Source of the DNA: CAYPHY01 sp964410625
GTDB lineage: Bacteria; Chloroflexota; Anaerolineae; Promineifilales; Promineifilaceae
Reading direction: 5' to 3'
DNA length: 64,000 bases
NCBI GenBank assembly: GCA_964410625.1
Contig: CAYPHY010000002.1
Coordinates: forward strand, 124,001 to 188,000
This document shows positions 49,266 to 58,756 of this stretch, one piece after another. Within the stretch, counting starts at the first letter, position 1, and each line of letters opens with the position of its first letter. The position numbers and the translations under genes are program-made. The notes beneath the pieces were generated by a model, which saw only the letters and a list, made by a program, of their open reading frames with translations, made no database searches and was not told where the DNA came from.

Positions 49266-50764
49266 GGGATGTTACTGCTCGCAAACGGGAGATAGGCGTA
49301 CTCAATTGTTGTTTCATATGCGCCGAGTATTGGTGTGGCGCTGCGCGGACGGCCGAGGATGTCCACCGCCGGGACAAACGCCTGATCAGCCCGTCCAATC
49401 GCCGGGCTTCCCGGCGGGATGCGCCCATACAACTCAACCAGTCGTTCAAACTCCTCTGCAAAGGAGGCCAGCCCGCTGCGGAAGGCCAAACCATTCCAGC
49501 GGGGCAGGATAATGGCTGCTTGTTCAGGGTTTAAAAAGGGATCGGCCGTAATCGGCCGCGGATCATCCACCAATGGGCTGAGCAAGTCGCCGGGCGGGAT
49601 GGGCATCCCGCCGTTCCAGTAAAGGTTGTTGTCAATGATCAGGTTGCTCGTTTGGGCGGGGTTGCCGACAGAGAACTTGTTGGCATCGCCGGAAAGATCA
49701 GACCCCATCGTCCCCGTTGGATCGGCCCAGATGTTGTTATAAAAGGCGATGTTATCATTCAGCAAGTTCAATTCCGTGATGCTGACCCACATGCCAAAAG
49801 CGGAGGAAGGCATATCACCGGTGATGGTGTTGTTGGCAAAGACAACATCTTTCGCCCCGCGCACCCCGAACGGCGCATATACCTGGTTGTCGCTGTTGCC
49901 AATCAGCAGGTTGTTGGCAACCAGGACATCTTTCGCTTCATAATAAGGCTTGCCATCCAGCCCAACCTGGATAAACGTCTCTTTCCGGCCTTCCCAGTTG
50001 AGAAAGATATTGCCCAGTACGGTGATCCGCTCACTTCCCTCTGGGCCAACGGGATTTTCGTTGCTATCGTTAATGGTGATATAGGACTTGGTATTATTGG
50101 CGTTTTCACGGCCGCTGCCCTGGAAATCATTAAAGAAGATATTTCCCTGGATGACGACATCCGTGGCGCTATCCACATCAATGTGCTCTTCGTGTGCCCC
50201 CTGATTGTAAAAAACATTGCCCTCGACGATGACGAAGCGGGCTGCATTGGCGATCTTCAGCAAGTCGTTGTTATAGGAGTCACGAAAGATGTTGTTGCGT
50301 AGAGTAAGGTTCTCCGTCCAGTGACCGGCATTGTGTCTGCTCTGCACCAATACAGGCTCCGCGCCAGGCCCACTGTGTTGGAAGATAAATCCCTCCAACG
50401 TAATGTTTTTCGCGCCGAGAATGTTCACCACAAGCCCGTTATTTTCGAGAATCGCCTGATACGGTTGCGTGGCCTGGAACGTAGCCGAGGTGTCAAACCG
50501 CCGGTTAAGGCCAAAAGTGCCGGAATACCGGCCTGGTTTAACCCAAACGATGCAATCGTCGTCCTGCATGACCTCGGCCGCATAGTCCAGTGTTGCCCAG
50601 GGAGAATCGGCCGTCCCCTCGTTGCGATCATCCCCTTCCGGCGCGGGCGCAACCCAATATCCACAGGCGGCCGCCTCGTCCAACGCCACTAGATGCGGCC
50701 GCCAGACAAGGATCAGAACAGCTAATATTGGCAAAAGGATTGCCAGGATTTTGTTGTTTAACAT
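49262..50764 (-). CDS. Secreted parallel beta-helix protein (pectate-lyase-like fold)
   Basis: 500 residues from ATG 50764. N-terminal hydrophobic signal/anchor (LNNKILAILLPILAVLILVW). The DUF1565-like start CGYWVAPAPEGDDRNEGTAD precedes SPWATLDYAAEVM. Repeating parallel beta-helix coils follow: NITLEGFIFQHSG, LTLRNNIFRDSYNNDLLKI, and EEHIDVDSATDVVIQGNIFF. It could bind or cleave a polysaccharide; no catalytic triad was identified. Paralogous to the proteins at 58753 and 60288. An upstream TTG (50830) is unlikely. Confidence 0.83.
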   Translation of the reverse strand: MLNNKILAILLPILAVLILVWRPHLVALDEAAACGYWVAPAPEGDDRNEGTADSPWATLDYAAEVMQDDDCIVWVKPGRYSGTFGLNRRFDTSATFQATQPYQAILENNGLVVNILGAKNITLEGFIFQHSGPGAEPVLVQSRHNAGHWTENLTLRNNIFRDSYNNDLLKIANAARFVIVEGNVFYNQGAHEEHIDVDSATDVVIQGNIFFNDFQGSGRENANNTKSYITINDSNENPVGPEGSERITVLGNIFLNWEGRKETFIQVGLDGKPYYEAKDVLVANNLLIGNSDNQVYAPFGVRGAKDVVFANNTITGDMPSSAFGMWVSITELNLLNDNIAFYNNIWADPTGTMGSDLSGDANKFSVGNPAQTSNLIIDNNLYWNGGMPIPPGDLLSPLVDDPRPITADPFLNPEQAAIILPRWNGLAFRSGLASFAEEFERLVELYGRIPPGSPAIGRADQAFVPAVDILGRPRSATPILGAYETTIEYAYLPFASSNIP

Positions 50765-50858
50765 TAGACTTGCATCAGGTGAAACCGCGTTCAGCACTGA
50801 ACTTTCATTCAAGACTTTTCGCGGTTTCAACTAATCCTGGCCTTCACGAAGGTAAGAG

Positions 50859-50908
50859 GGATGAAAGCTGAACTCATTTCATCCTTCACCCCTCATCCTT
50901 CATCCTTA
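50859..50908. repeat. Intergenic palindromic repeat (GGATGAAA / CATCCTTC type)
   Basis: GGATGAAA (50859-50866) pairs with TTTCATCC (50877-50884); CATCCTTCACCC words continue to the stop of the next gene. Confidence 0.75.
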
Positions 50909-50910
50909 AT

Positions 50911-53900
50911 TCATGGAAGGTCGCCCTCTACATGCAGGCCGTCCATTTTCACGGTCAGTCCATTGCCCGGTGCGCTAAAGAAGGGGCCGCTGAACAGGCC
51001 AGTCGGCCGATCAAACTTATAGACCATCGAGTGTCCACCATTTGCGCCATCTACCTTGAACTTGCCCTTGGTGGTCACATAAAGCGTCTGCCCATCGTCA
51101 CTGGCGGAGAGGTTGAAGGTGGAGTTGCGCGGCATCTTTTCGGCCGAGCCATCCACAACCAGATGCCAGGAGCCGCTTGTAGTCGTGCCCGAACTGGTCA
51201 TGCAGAAGCCAACGATGTCCTCACCGCCGAACTTCAATGCCTTACCGTTAATGCCCTTCACGCGCCCGGCGCCAATCGTGCTGATCAGGATGTAGGCGTC
51301 ACAGTTTGTGCCGATGGGCGACAGATTACCATCGAGGATGTGGAGCGCGTCAATGCGTTCCGCCTTGGTGGACAAGCCGACATCAGACCCATCGAAGAAG
51401 AGCGAGAAGCTGCTGCCGTTCCAGTGAAGAATGTCCTGACCAAACACAGCACCGACGCCGGTAACAGTCGCCTTATTTTTCAGGAAGGAGACATACAGAT
51501 CATTGGCACCATTGACGTGGCTGGCGTTGATATTGTGAGGGCTACCCAAACCGACAGCACTCCCATCAAAGGCCAGTGACCAGTTGTTACCATTGAAGTG
51601 CAGGATGTCCTCAGGGCGGAAGTTGACACCGCCGACCGAGCCAGGGGTGGCTGCGCTCACATAGATCGACTCGTCGCCGCCCCCGCCGGTGTTGAACGTC
51701 ACCTGATTATCGCTGCTGGTCGACGCGTTGTTGGGGTTCCCTTCACCATCCTGGGCTGCCCCCGCCGGAACAGAAGCGATCACCGTGCCGCTGCCCGTCA
51801 TCCCGCTAACGGCGACACGGTAGGTTGTGCCGTTGTTGGGCGCGATTTGGGTGACAACGGCCGTCGTCGCCCCCGCCGACCCGCTCAAGTTCACGTCATT
51901 GCCGGTGAAGCCAGTAACCGCCTCGTTGAAGACGACAGTGAAGTTGATTGGACTGCTATTGGTTGGGTCAGCCTGTCCAGAGGCCTGGTTGATCGTCACC
52001 TCTGGGTTCACGGTGTCGGCGCTGAAAGTCACTTGGTTGTCCGTGCTGGTCGAAGCATTATTGGGGTTCCCTTCGCCATCCTGGGCCGCCCCTGCCGGAA
52101 CGGAAGCGATGACCGTACCGCTGTTCGCCATCCCACTGACCGCAACGTTGTAGGTCGTGCCGTTGTTGGGCGCTATTTGGGTGACATCGGCCGTTGTCGC
52201 CCCCGCCGTTCCACTCAAAACCACGTCATTAGCGGCAAAGCCTGTAACCGGCTCGTTGAAGATCACGGTGAAGTTGATCGGGCTGCTACCGGTCGGGTCA
52301 GCCTGTCCAGACGCCTGGTTGATCGTCACCTCCGGGTTCACCGTGTCGGCGTTGAAGGTCACATTATTGTCGCTGCTGGTCGATGCATTGTTCGGGTTAC
52401 TGTCTCCATCCTGGGCAACTCCCGCGGGGATAGAGGCGATGACTGTACCACTGCCGGTCATCCCACTGACCGCGACATTGTAGGTCGTGCCGTTGTTGGG
52501 CGCTATTTGGGTGACATCGGCCGTCGTCGCCCCCGCTGTCCCACTTAAATCCACATCAACACCAGTGAAGCCCGTCACCGGCTCATTGAAGACCACGGTG
52601 AAGTTGATCGGGCTGCTACCAGTCGGGTCAGCCTGGCCAGACGCCTGGTTGATCGTCACCTCTGGGTTCACCGTGTCAGCGATGAAAGTCACCTGGTTGT
52701 CCGTGCTGGTCGAGGCGTTGCTGGGATTGCTATCCCCGTCCTCGGCCGCACCGACGGGAATGCTCGCGATTACCGTGCCGCTGCCCGTCATGCCACTGAC
52801 TGCGACGTTGTAGGTTGTGCCATCGTTGGGCGCGATTTGGGTGACAACGGCCGTCGTCGCCCCCGCCGTCCCGCTCAGATCAACATCCCCATTGGCAAAA
52901 CCGGTCACCGCTTCACTAAAGATAACGGTGAAGTTGATCGGGCTGCTACCCGTCGGGTCAGTCTGTCCGGCCGCCTGGTTGATCGTCACCTCTGGGTTCG
53001 TCGTGTCAGCGATAAACGTCACCGTATTATCGCTGCTGGTCGAGGCGCTGTTGCCGTTGGCGACATCGGCGGGAATATCGGCAATGACTGTGCCGCTGCT
53101 CGTCATCCCACTGACGGCGACGTTATAGGTCGTGCCGTCGTTGGGTGCGATTTCGCTGACAACGGCTGTGGTCGCCCCGGCCGTCCCGCTCAAGTCCACA
53201 TCCTCATCGGCAAAGCCCGTAACCGACTCGCTAAACACAACCGTGAAGTTAATCGGGCTGTCGCTGGTTGGGTCAGCCTGTCCGGCCGCCTGGTCAATAG
53301 TGACAGAAGGAGCGACAACCGGCGCATCACCCACCAACTGCCCCCACACTTCGACTTCACCGGGATCGGTCACGCCGGGGTTTTCCCCTGCCCAGGTCAC
53401 CAGGAAGTTGTTGAGCGACGCTTCACTAAAGGCAACGGCCGGAGGTTGTAGCGCAGGATTGGCCTCGCCATTCGTCCCCATGTCGCTCAGGGGCTGCGTT
53501 GCCTCAATCGTGGTCAGCGTGGGGCTGAGGAGGGTACCGAAGATCTCAAATTCATTATCCACCAACCCGCCGGTATCGGTGTCACCGTGCCAGACGACGA
53601 GATACTCATCGTCTGTGGAGTTGTAGGCAACGGCCGGATGGTCGGCGACAAAGGTAGAATTATCAAGACTGCCCATGACACTGATCTGGACTTTTGATCC
53701 AACGGCCGCGGCCGTGTTGGCGTTTAACAACTGCCCCCAGATTTCGTAATCATTTGCGCCGCTTCCGCTTCCATTGGCCCCATCACCACTCCAAACAACG
53801 AGATATTCATTGTCTGAAACGTTATAGGCCACATCCGGGCGAACGGTATCAATGGCCGTACTATTGGCTGTCGTGGTGCTGATTTGGAAGTCGTTGGTGC

Positions 53901-54786
53901 CGATTTCAGCACCACTTGAATCAAGCTGCTGACCGAAGATGTCAAAGTCGTTGTCAGTCAAATCATCGGCCCGCCAGACAACCAAATAGGTGTTGTTGGT
54001 GCTGTTCCAGGCGACGGCCGGTTCCGTGCCATCAATTGATGCCGTAGCGCCATTGGCCCCGCCTGTGTCGCTGATCTGGAAATCGTTATTGCCTAATTCG
54101 GTTAGGTCGCCACTACTATAACCAACCAGCTGGCCGAAGATTTCGATCTCGTTATTGATGAGCTCGTTTGTATTGTCGTCTCCTTCCCAAACGACAAGAT
54201 AGGCATCGTCCGTGCTGTTATAGACAGCATCTGGATTAGCAGCATTAAAGTTGCTGCTATCATCACCCATGTCGCTCACGCGCAAAAAAGAACCCACAGG
54301 TGATCCTGCTGCTGACACACGCTGGGCGTAAATCTCGTCAACATTATTGCCACTGTCGTTGGTATCACCCACAAAAACGACAAGGAACTCATTTCGAGTA
54401 TCGTTATAAACCACCACCGGGTTCGCTGCACCGGAATCGGGGTCCCCGGCCGTACCAACAGTCACAATAAAGAAGTCGTCTGGCCCAACCTCTGCTCCGG
54501 TGTTGGCGTTAATCAACTGGCCGAAGATTCCGGGCTTGCCGGTTTCATCCACCCCTTGCCAGACGACAAGGTAATCATTCGTGGATGTGTTGTAGGCAAC
54601 CGAGGAGACCGTGATTCCAGCGGCCGCCGTCTGCGTACTGATCCGAAAGTCATTAGGGCCGATTTGGGCCGCCATTACCGTGCTTGATAGAAGCATAAGC
54701 CCCAGCAGCAATAGGAACAGCTTGCCTGCTAATGGGACACGTGAATAAGTGGCAGCGACCAACCGCTGCGTGCGCGCGGAAAACAT
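50911..54786 (-). CDS. Giant secreted protein: beta-propeller, Ig-like repeats and C-terminal FDGSDVGL module
   Basis: 1291 residues. A signal peptide (KLFLLLLGLMLLSSTVMA) is followed by seven propeller-like units of the pattern V-A-Y-N-S-T-D-D-x-Y-L-V-V-W...E-I-x-G-Q-L (about 40-490). Five Bap/cadherin-like Ig units of about 110 residues follow, with near-identical sequence (PEVTINQASGQADPTGSSPI; coding period 330 bp). The C-terminal 230 residues hold four units of the DILHFNGNNWSLAFDGSAVG type. AGGAGG 7 nt before ATG 54786 fixes the start; an upstream in-frame start at 54876 lacks one. Probably a surface adhesin or matrix protein. Confidence 0.87.
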   Translation of the reverse strand: MFSARTQRLVAATYSRVPLAGKLFLLLLGLMLLSSTVMAAQIGPNDFRISTQTAAAGITVSSVAYNTSTNDYLVVWQGVDETGKPGIFGQLINANTGAEVGPDDFFIVTVGTAGDPDSGAANPVVVYNDTRNEFLVVFVGDTNDSGNNVDEIYAQRVSAAGSPVGSFLRVSDMGDDSSNFNAANPDAVYNSTDDAYLVVWEGDDNTNELINNEIEIFGQLVGYSSGDLTELGNNDFQISDTGGANGATASIDGTEPAVAWNSTNNTYLVVWRADDLTDNDFDIFGQQLDSSGAEIGTNDFQISTTTANSTAIDTVRPDVAYNVSDNEYLVVWSGDGANGSGSGANDYEIWGQLLNANTAAAVGSKVQISVMGSLDNSTFVADHPAVAYNSTDDEYLVVWHGDTDTGGLVDNEFEIFGTLLSPTLTTIEATQPLSDMGTNGEANPALQPPAVAFSEASLNNFLVTWAGENPGVTDPGEVEVWGQLVGDAPVVAPSVTIDQAAGQADPTSDSPINFTVVFSESVTGFADEDVDLSGTAGATTAVVSEIAPNDGTTYNVAVSGMTSSGTVIADIPADVANGNSASTSSDNTVTFIADTTNPEVTINQAAGQTDPTGSSPINFTVIFSEAVTGFANGDVDLSGTAGATTAVVTQIAPNDGTTYNVAVSGMTGSGTVIASIPVGAAEDGDSNPSNASTSTDNQVTFIADTVNPEVTINQASGQADPTGSSPINFTVVFNEPVTGFTGVDVDLSGTAGATTADVTQIAPNNGTTYNVAVSGMTGSGTVIASIPAGVAQDGDSNPNNASTSSDNNVTFNADTVNPEVTINQASGQADPTGSSPINFTVIFNEPVTGFAANDVVLSGTAGATTADVTQIAPNNGTTYNVAVSGMANSGTVIASVPAGAAQDGEGNPNNASTSTDNQVTFSADTVNPEVTINQASGQADPTNSSPINFTVVFNEAVTGFTGNDVNLSGSAGATTAVVTQIAPNNGTTYRVAVSGMTGSGTVIASVPAGAAQDGEGNPNNASTSSDNQVTFNTGGGGDESIYVSAATPGSVGGVNFRPEDILHFNGNNWSLAFDGSAVGLGSPHNINASHVNGANDLYVSFLKNKATVTGVGAVFGQDILHWNGSSFSLFFDGSDVGLSTKAERIDALHILDGNLSPIGTNCDAYILISTIGAGRVKGINGKALKFGGEDIVGFCMTSSGTTTSGSWHLVVDGSAEKMPRNSTFNLSASDDGQTLYVTTKGKFKVDGANGGHSMVYKFDRPTGLFSGPFFSAPGNGLTVKMDGLHVEGDLP
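51700..53310. repeat. 330-bp tandem coding repeats (five units)
   Basis: Five Ig-like units are encoded with a 330-bp spacing (last spacing 315 bp); adjacent units are nearly identical at the DNA level, implying recent duplication or gene conversion. Confidence 0.9.
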
Positions 54787-54899
54787 GATGATCCTCCTTA
54801 TAGGATTAGATAGAACTGGATGGATTGAAACGCCACAAAACTGGCAAGTGGACATCCCTTCGTGCAATACCAGCAAACAACCTCAATAAGCTATGCGGT

Positions 54900-54957
54900 C
54901 ACGGTATGGCCATACCGTCACGGTATGGATATACCATCACGGTATGGACATACCGTC
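54900..54957. repeat. Three tandem 18-19-bp palindromes
   Basis: ACGGTATGGCCATACCGT (perfect palindrome) followed by ACGGTATGGATATACCAT and ACGGTATGGACATACCGT. The last overlaps the stop codon and final codons (GMSIP) of the gene at 54937. This looks like local amplification of the gene end and may bind a protein or act as a transcript end. Confidence 0.75.
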
Positions 54958-57459
54958 CACGTCATTCTTCGCGACAAGCCAGTCGCTTCCCCTGAAAAAC
55001 AGGGCCGGTTGATAGTTGCAGGCGGTGTTGTCGCCCAACGAGGTCGAGTTGCAGACAAACACATCTTTGTCATTCCCCGATAGGCCTGGAACCGCGAAAT
55101 TAGCCGTTGTTGAGAGATAAACCACGCCATTGGCGACATGCAGGCCGTCAATGTTCTCCCCCTTCGCCGCCAGTGCCACATCGGAACCGTCGAAGTACAT
55201 CGCCCAACTCCCGGCCGTGTTTTCCCCCAGCGAACTGGGCGTGAAGGCCAGCACGTCGCGGTTCTGCCCTTTCAACCCTGGCACGGCCGCTGTCCCCTTC
55301 GTCGAGATCAGCAAGCGGCCGTCGGCCAAGCGGTTCACAGCGTCAATGTTCTCGGCCGTGGTCGTCAGCCCTACATCGCTGCCATCGAACAACAGAGTGA
55401 AGCTTCCGGCGGTGTTGTTGCCCAGCGAGGTGGCATTGAATTGCACGATGTCCTGCGGCTTGACCGATCCCAGTGACCCTAGCGCAATCGCTTTATCAAA
55501 GGACAACAAGATCGTGTTGGCGTTGACCCGATAGAAGGCATTCACGTCTACCTTGGCCAGGCCCACATCAGAGCCATCGAAGAACAGTTCCCAGTTGTTG
55601 CCATTAAAGAAGATGATGTCCTCATCACGTACCCCGCTCAGATTCCCTATCGTTTGTGCGCCATTGATCGTTGTGGAAATATAGATGGGTTCGGCCGAAG
55701 GTGGCGGGTTGGACGTGCCAAGCGCGACTTCATATATTTTGCCATCATTCTCGTTTGGGTCCTGGCCGTTGTCCACACCGCGGCTGGCGATATAGAGGCT
55801 CTTCGACCCGCCCCCCTGGCTGCCCTGACCATAGGCCAGACCGGCACGCGAAATGGAACCCAAAAAGGCAATATTGTAGGTATTCACCAACGCGCCGGAA
55901 AGCGTTGTCTCCAGGATAAAGCGATCCCCCCCGTGTTGGCTGGAGATGAAGAGCGTGTTGCTATCCGGGTTATATTCCAGCCCTTCGGGATCGCGGATGC
56001 CGTGAGTTAGCGTGTCAAATGAACCGCCATTAGAATCGTCCCCTCCGCCAATAACCCCGTTCCCGCCGAGATTGAGAATATAAACCTGGGTATTGACGCC
56101 ATCCACGATATACAGCTTGTTTCCCCCATAGGCCAATCCCGTCGAATCCTCGCTGCCAAACATCGAGAGGGTATTGATTGAGGAGATCGTCTCATCCCCA
56201 TTGCAATAACCGCCACTGCGTGGGTTGATTTCATAAACGGCGTCGTTGTTGTCGTCGCTGATGAAAATGTGGCCGTTGGCCGGGTTGACGGCCGCCCCCG
56301 TCGGTTCATTCGAATAATCAAGCGTATCGCAGGTCGAGAGCAGCGCACCAGCCCGCGACGACTCATACAGGTTCACACCCTGGAAATCAGGATGAGCTTC
56401 CTCCACTTCACTATCAGTGACCAGCAACGTCCTACTGTCCGGGAAGTAGGCCAGCGCCGCCGGATCAGGGCTGGAAGGGTTCCACGCTGGCTTGGACGTG
56501 TCAATGGTATTCACCAACGAAGCAGGTACATTCACGGCCGTCGGCGCAATGACTTCCTGAAACGATATTTCCACAATATGCCCATTATTGGGGTTCTCAT
56601 CGCTTCGGCCGCTGTCCGCCAGATAGAGGTAGTGGATATCGGGGTCATCTGTCTTGTCGGCGCTGGGGGCAAAGACCATCCCTTGCGGATCACGCAAGTT
56701 CAGCTCCGCCAGATCATATGTGGAGATGAGTTGGCCGCCAGTTGTCACTTCATAAAGCTTTTGTTCGGCCAGGCCGGACACATACAGGTGACCGTTAACC
56801 GGGTTGAAAGCGATACCGCGTAGAGCGACACCGGCCAGCGAAGGCAGTAGCGTACGTTGCACTTGTGCCGCAGCACCAAAGTCATTCTCTTCGCTCGCCT
56901 GAATACGGACAATCGCCGGTCCTACCGCATCCAGCACAAAAAGACGGCCGCCATCAACATCAAAGGTAATACCCTGAGCATTGCGCAGTCCAAAACGAGC
57001 CGCGCTGAACTGGCGGATACTCTGTTGGGTTGGTGCTTGCTCCCCTTCTGGCCCAATTTGCAGTTGTGATAGCGACTGCCCCGGCTGATCCAGGCTGAAT
57101 AACTCGGCCGTTGGCTCGTAATAAGCCACATTCAGCGGGTTGGCGGCCGCGCTCGCCATCTGGTTCACACCGACCTGATCTTCATAGGGCGTAAATGCAA
57201 TAAGGCTTTCGCCTTCTTCCTCCAGCGCAAAGAAAAGATTGGCCACAGGCGAATAGGCCAGACCAATAGGATTAGAAAGGCCAAGATCGGCCGCTTCAAT
57301 CGCCCGCACCTGGTACCAGTAACCCTCCGTTGCCGGTTGTGACCATGCTGGCGAAATCGTTAGCAATAGCAGTAGCGTCAAGATGAGCGCTACCAAGAGC
57401 AAACGGAACTGGCGTAGCTGATCGTACACCACTATTCCTGATTCCTTAAACGTTGACAT
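54937..57459 (-). CDS. Secreted beta-propeller (NHL/SdiA-regulated-like) protein with C-terminal FDGSDVGL module
   Basis: About 840 residues. Signal peptide (LLLVALILTLLLLLTISPAW). Propeller-like blades follow to about residue 600, such as GIAFNPVNGHLYVSGLAEQK and AAVNPANGHIFISDDNNDAV, the NHL/YncE-type pattern. The C-terminal 230 residues contain four units of the IIFFNGNNWELFFDGSDVGL type, ending KNDVDGMSIP. The start is ATG 57459 one base after the GT4 stop; an ATG at 57474 overlaps it. Function unknown; the module is shared with three neighbours. Confidence 0.83.
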   Translation of the reverse strand: MSTFKESGIVVYDQLRQFRLLLVALILTLLLLLTISPAWSQPATEGYWYQVRAIEAADLGLSNPIGLAYSPVANLFFALEEEGESLIAFTPYEDQVGVNQMASAAANPLNVAYYEPTAELFSLDQPGQSLSQLQIGPEGEQAPTQQSIRQFSAARFGLRNAQGITFDVDGGRLFVLDAVGPAIVRIQASEENDFGAAAQVQRTLLPSLAGVALRGIAFNPVNGHLYVSGLAEQKLYEVTTGGQLISTYDLAELNLRDPQGMVFAPSADKTDDPDIHYLYLADSGRSDENPNNGHIVEISFQEVIAPTAVNVPASLVNTIDTSKPAWNPSSPDPAALAYFPDSRTLLVTDSEVEEAHPDFQGVNLYESSRAGALLSTCDTLDYSNEPTGAAVNPANGHIFISDDNNDAVYEINPRSGGYCNGDETISSINTLSMFGSEDSTGLAYGGNKLYIVDGVNTQVYILNLGGNGVIGGGDDSNGGSFDTLTHGIRDPEGLEYNPDSNTLFISSQHGGDRFILETTLSGALVNTYNIAFLGSISRAGLAYGQGSQGGGSKSLYIASRGVDNGQDPNENDGKIYEVALGTSNPPPSAEPIYISTTINGAQTIGNLSGVRDEDIIFFNGNNWELFFDGSDVGLAKVDVNAFYRVNANTILLSFDKAIALGSLGSVKPQDIVQFNATSLGNNTAGSFTLLFDGSDVGLTTTAENIDAVNRLADGRLLISTKGTAAVPGLKGQNRDVLAFTPSSLGENTAGSWAMYFDGSDVALAAKGENIDGLHVANGVVYLSTTANFAVPGLSGNDKDVFVCNSTSLGDNTACNYQPALFFRGSDWLVAKNDVDGMSIP

Positions 57460-57460
57460 G

Positions 57461-58756
57461 TTAAACTCTCTCATTAGGGGGCGGATATACCCCGTCCATT
57501 TGTAGCCACTCAGGCCACAATGTGGCTGCCATTCGCTGCACATTGCATTCGACGTTGAACCGTTCCACTATCGTCTGCCGTCCACGCCGTCCCAACTCCT
57601 GGCACAAAACAGGGTCATCCAGCAAACGACACATTGCCGAGGCTAAGACCGGCGCATCCTCCGCCGCTACGAGCAAACCATTCACTTCATTAGTCACCAG
57701 TTCCTGAATAGCCGATACCGGCGTGGAGATGACCGGCAATTGCATCGCCATCGCCTCGGCCAACACATTTGGAATGCCATCCAGGTTGCCATCCTTCGAC
57801 TGGATGCACGGCAAAACAAAAATTGTCGCCTGGCGATACCGTTCAATCACTTCCTCATGGGGCAACGCCCCACACAACGTAACACAATCGTCGAGTTGCA
57901 ACCGGCCGATTAACTGTTGCAACTCCTCCTGCTGCGGCCCACGGCCGACTATCTGGCAACAAAACGCATACCCCTGCTGTTTCAATTGGGAACAGGCGCG
58001 GATAAGCCAGATAAACCCCTTCCTTTCCGCCAGTTGGCCCACCGCCAGCAACAAAGGACGGCCGTTCCGCTCTCTCCGCTCCGGTACATATTGGCCGAGA
58101 TCAAGGCCATGAAAGTGATGGCTGATTTTGTGGCTGAGGTCGCGGCCGAGCAATCGTTCCAGATGGGATTTGTTATACAGCGTGCAGGTCACAATGTGTC
58201 TGGCTTCCAGAATCTTTTCCGGCAAGAGCACCGGCTCGACAAAGATATCGGCCGCCGCGTGAATCGAAAGGCTATACGGCTTGCCCAACAACCTGCCCGC
58301 GACCAGGGCAACCGTAGCCGCCCGGTCCACAAAGTGAGCGTGGAACTCCTGGAAGGAGCGGCTGCGAACGAGATAAGCGGTATAAACCCCTTGCCCGAAG
58401 TGCAACAGCGACTTCAGCCGCGCCTTGAGGCTGGGATGCGGCCGCGTCAGCAGATAAAGCAGCGTTTGCCAGTAACGGCGCGGATGGCGCAAGGCGAAGT
58501 ACAACTGGCTACGGATCAACTGTCCCCAATCCAGGGGCAAAAGGTAGATCACCCCTTGTTGCAGCGCTCGTTGCTCGGCCGACAATGGCGTGTCCGCCTC
58601 TGGGCGGCGCATGGACACCACCTGGATATCCCCGCCCCAACGCCGCAGCATCCTGATCTCGCGATCAATAAAGGTTGTGGTCAGTAGCGGATAGGTGCCG
58701 ATGATATAAATCAGCTTCAACCCATCGTTGACTCTGGCGTTTATGGCATTGTTCAT
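57461..58756 (-). CDS. Glycosyltransferase family 4 (colanic-acid/EPS type)
   Basis: 431 residues. N-terminal LIYIIGTYPLLTTTFIDREI is typical of WcaL/EPS GT4 enzymes; PYSLSIHAAADIFVEPVLLP follows. Donor domain: RPLLLAVGQLAERKGFIWLI and IFVLPCIQSKDGNLDGIPNV then LAEAMAMQLPVISTP, the nucleotide-sugar region. It overlaps the upstream beta-helix gene by 4 nt (58753-58756), linking sugar transfer to the secreted proteins in one coupled operon. Confidence 0.92.
   Translation of the reverse strand: MNNAINARVNDGLKLIYIIGTYPLLTTTFIDREIRMLRRWGGDIQVVSMRRPEADTPLSAEQRALQQGVIYLLPLDWGQLIRSQLYFALRHPRRYWQTLLYLLTRPHPSLKARLKSLLHFGQGVYTAYLVRSRSFQEFHAHFVDRAATVALVAGRLLGKPYSLSIHAAADIFVEPVLLPEKILEARHIVTCTLYNKSHLERLLGRDLSHKISHHFHGLDLGQYVPERRERNGRPLLLAVGQLAERKGFIWLIRACSQLKQQGYAFCCQIVGRGPQQEELQQLIGRLQLDDCVTLCGALPHEEVIERYRQATIFVLPCIQSKDGNLDGIPNVLAEAMAMQLPVISTPVSAIQELVTNEVNGLLVAAEDAPVLASAMCRLLDDPVLCQELGRRGRQTIVERFNVECNVQRMAATLWPEWLQMDGVYPPPNERV

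Noticed and set aside
51827..53451. Series of about 108-codon plus-strand frames with 330-bp spacing
   Set aside because: Antisense shadows of the Ig-like tandem repeats of the giant secreted protein.
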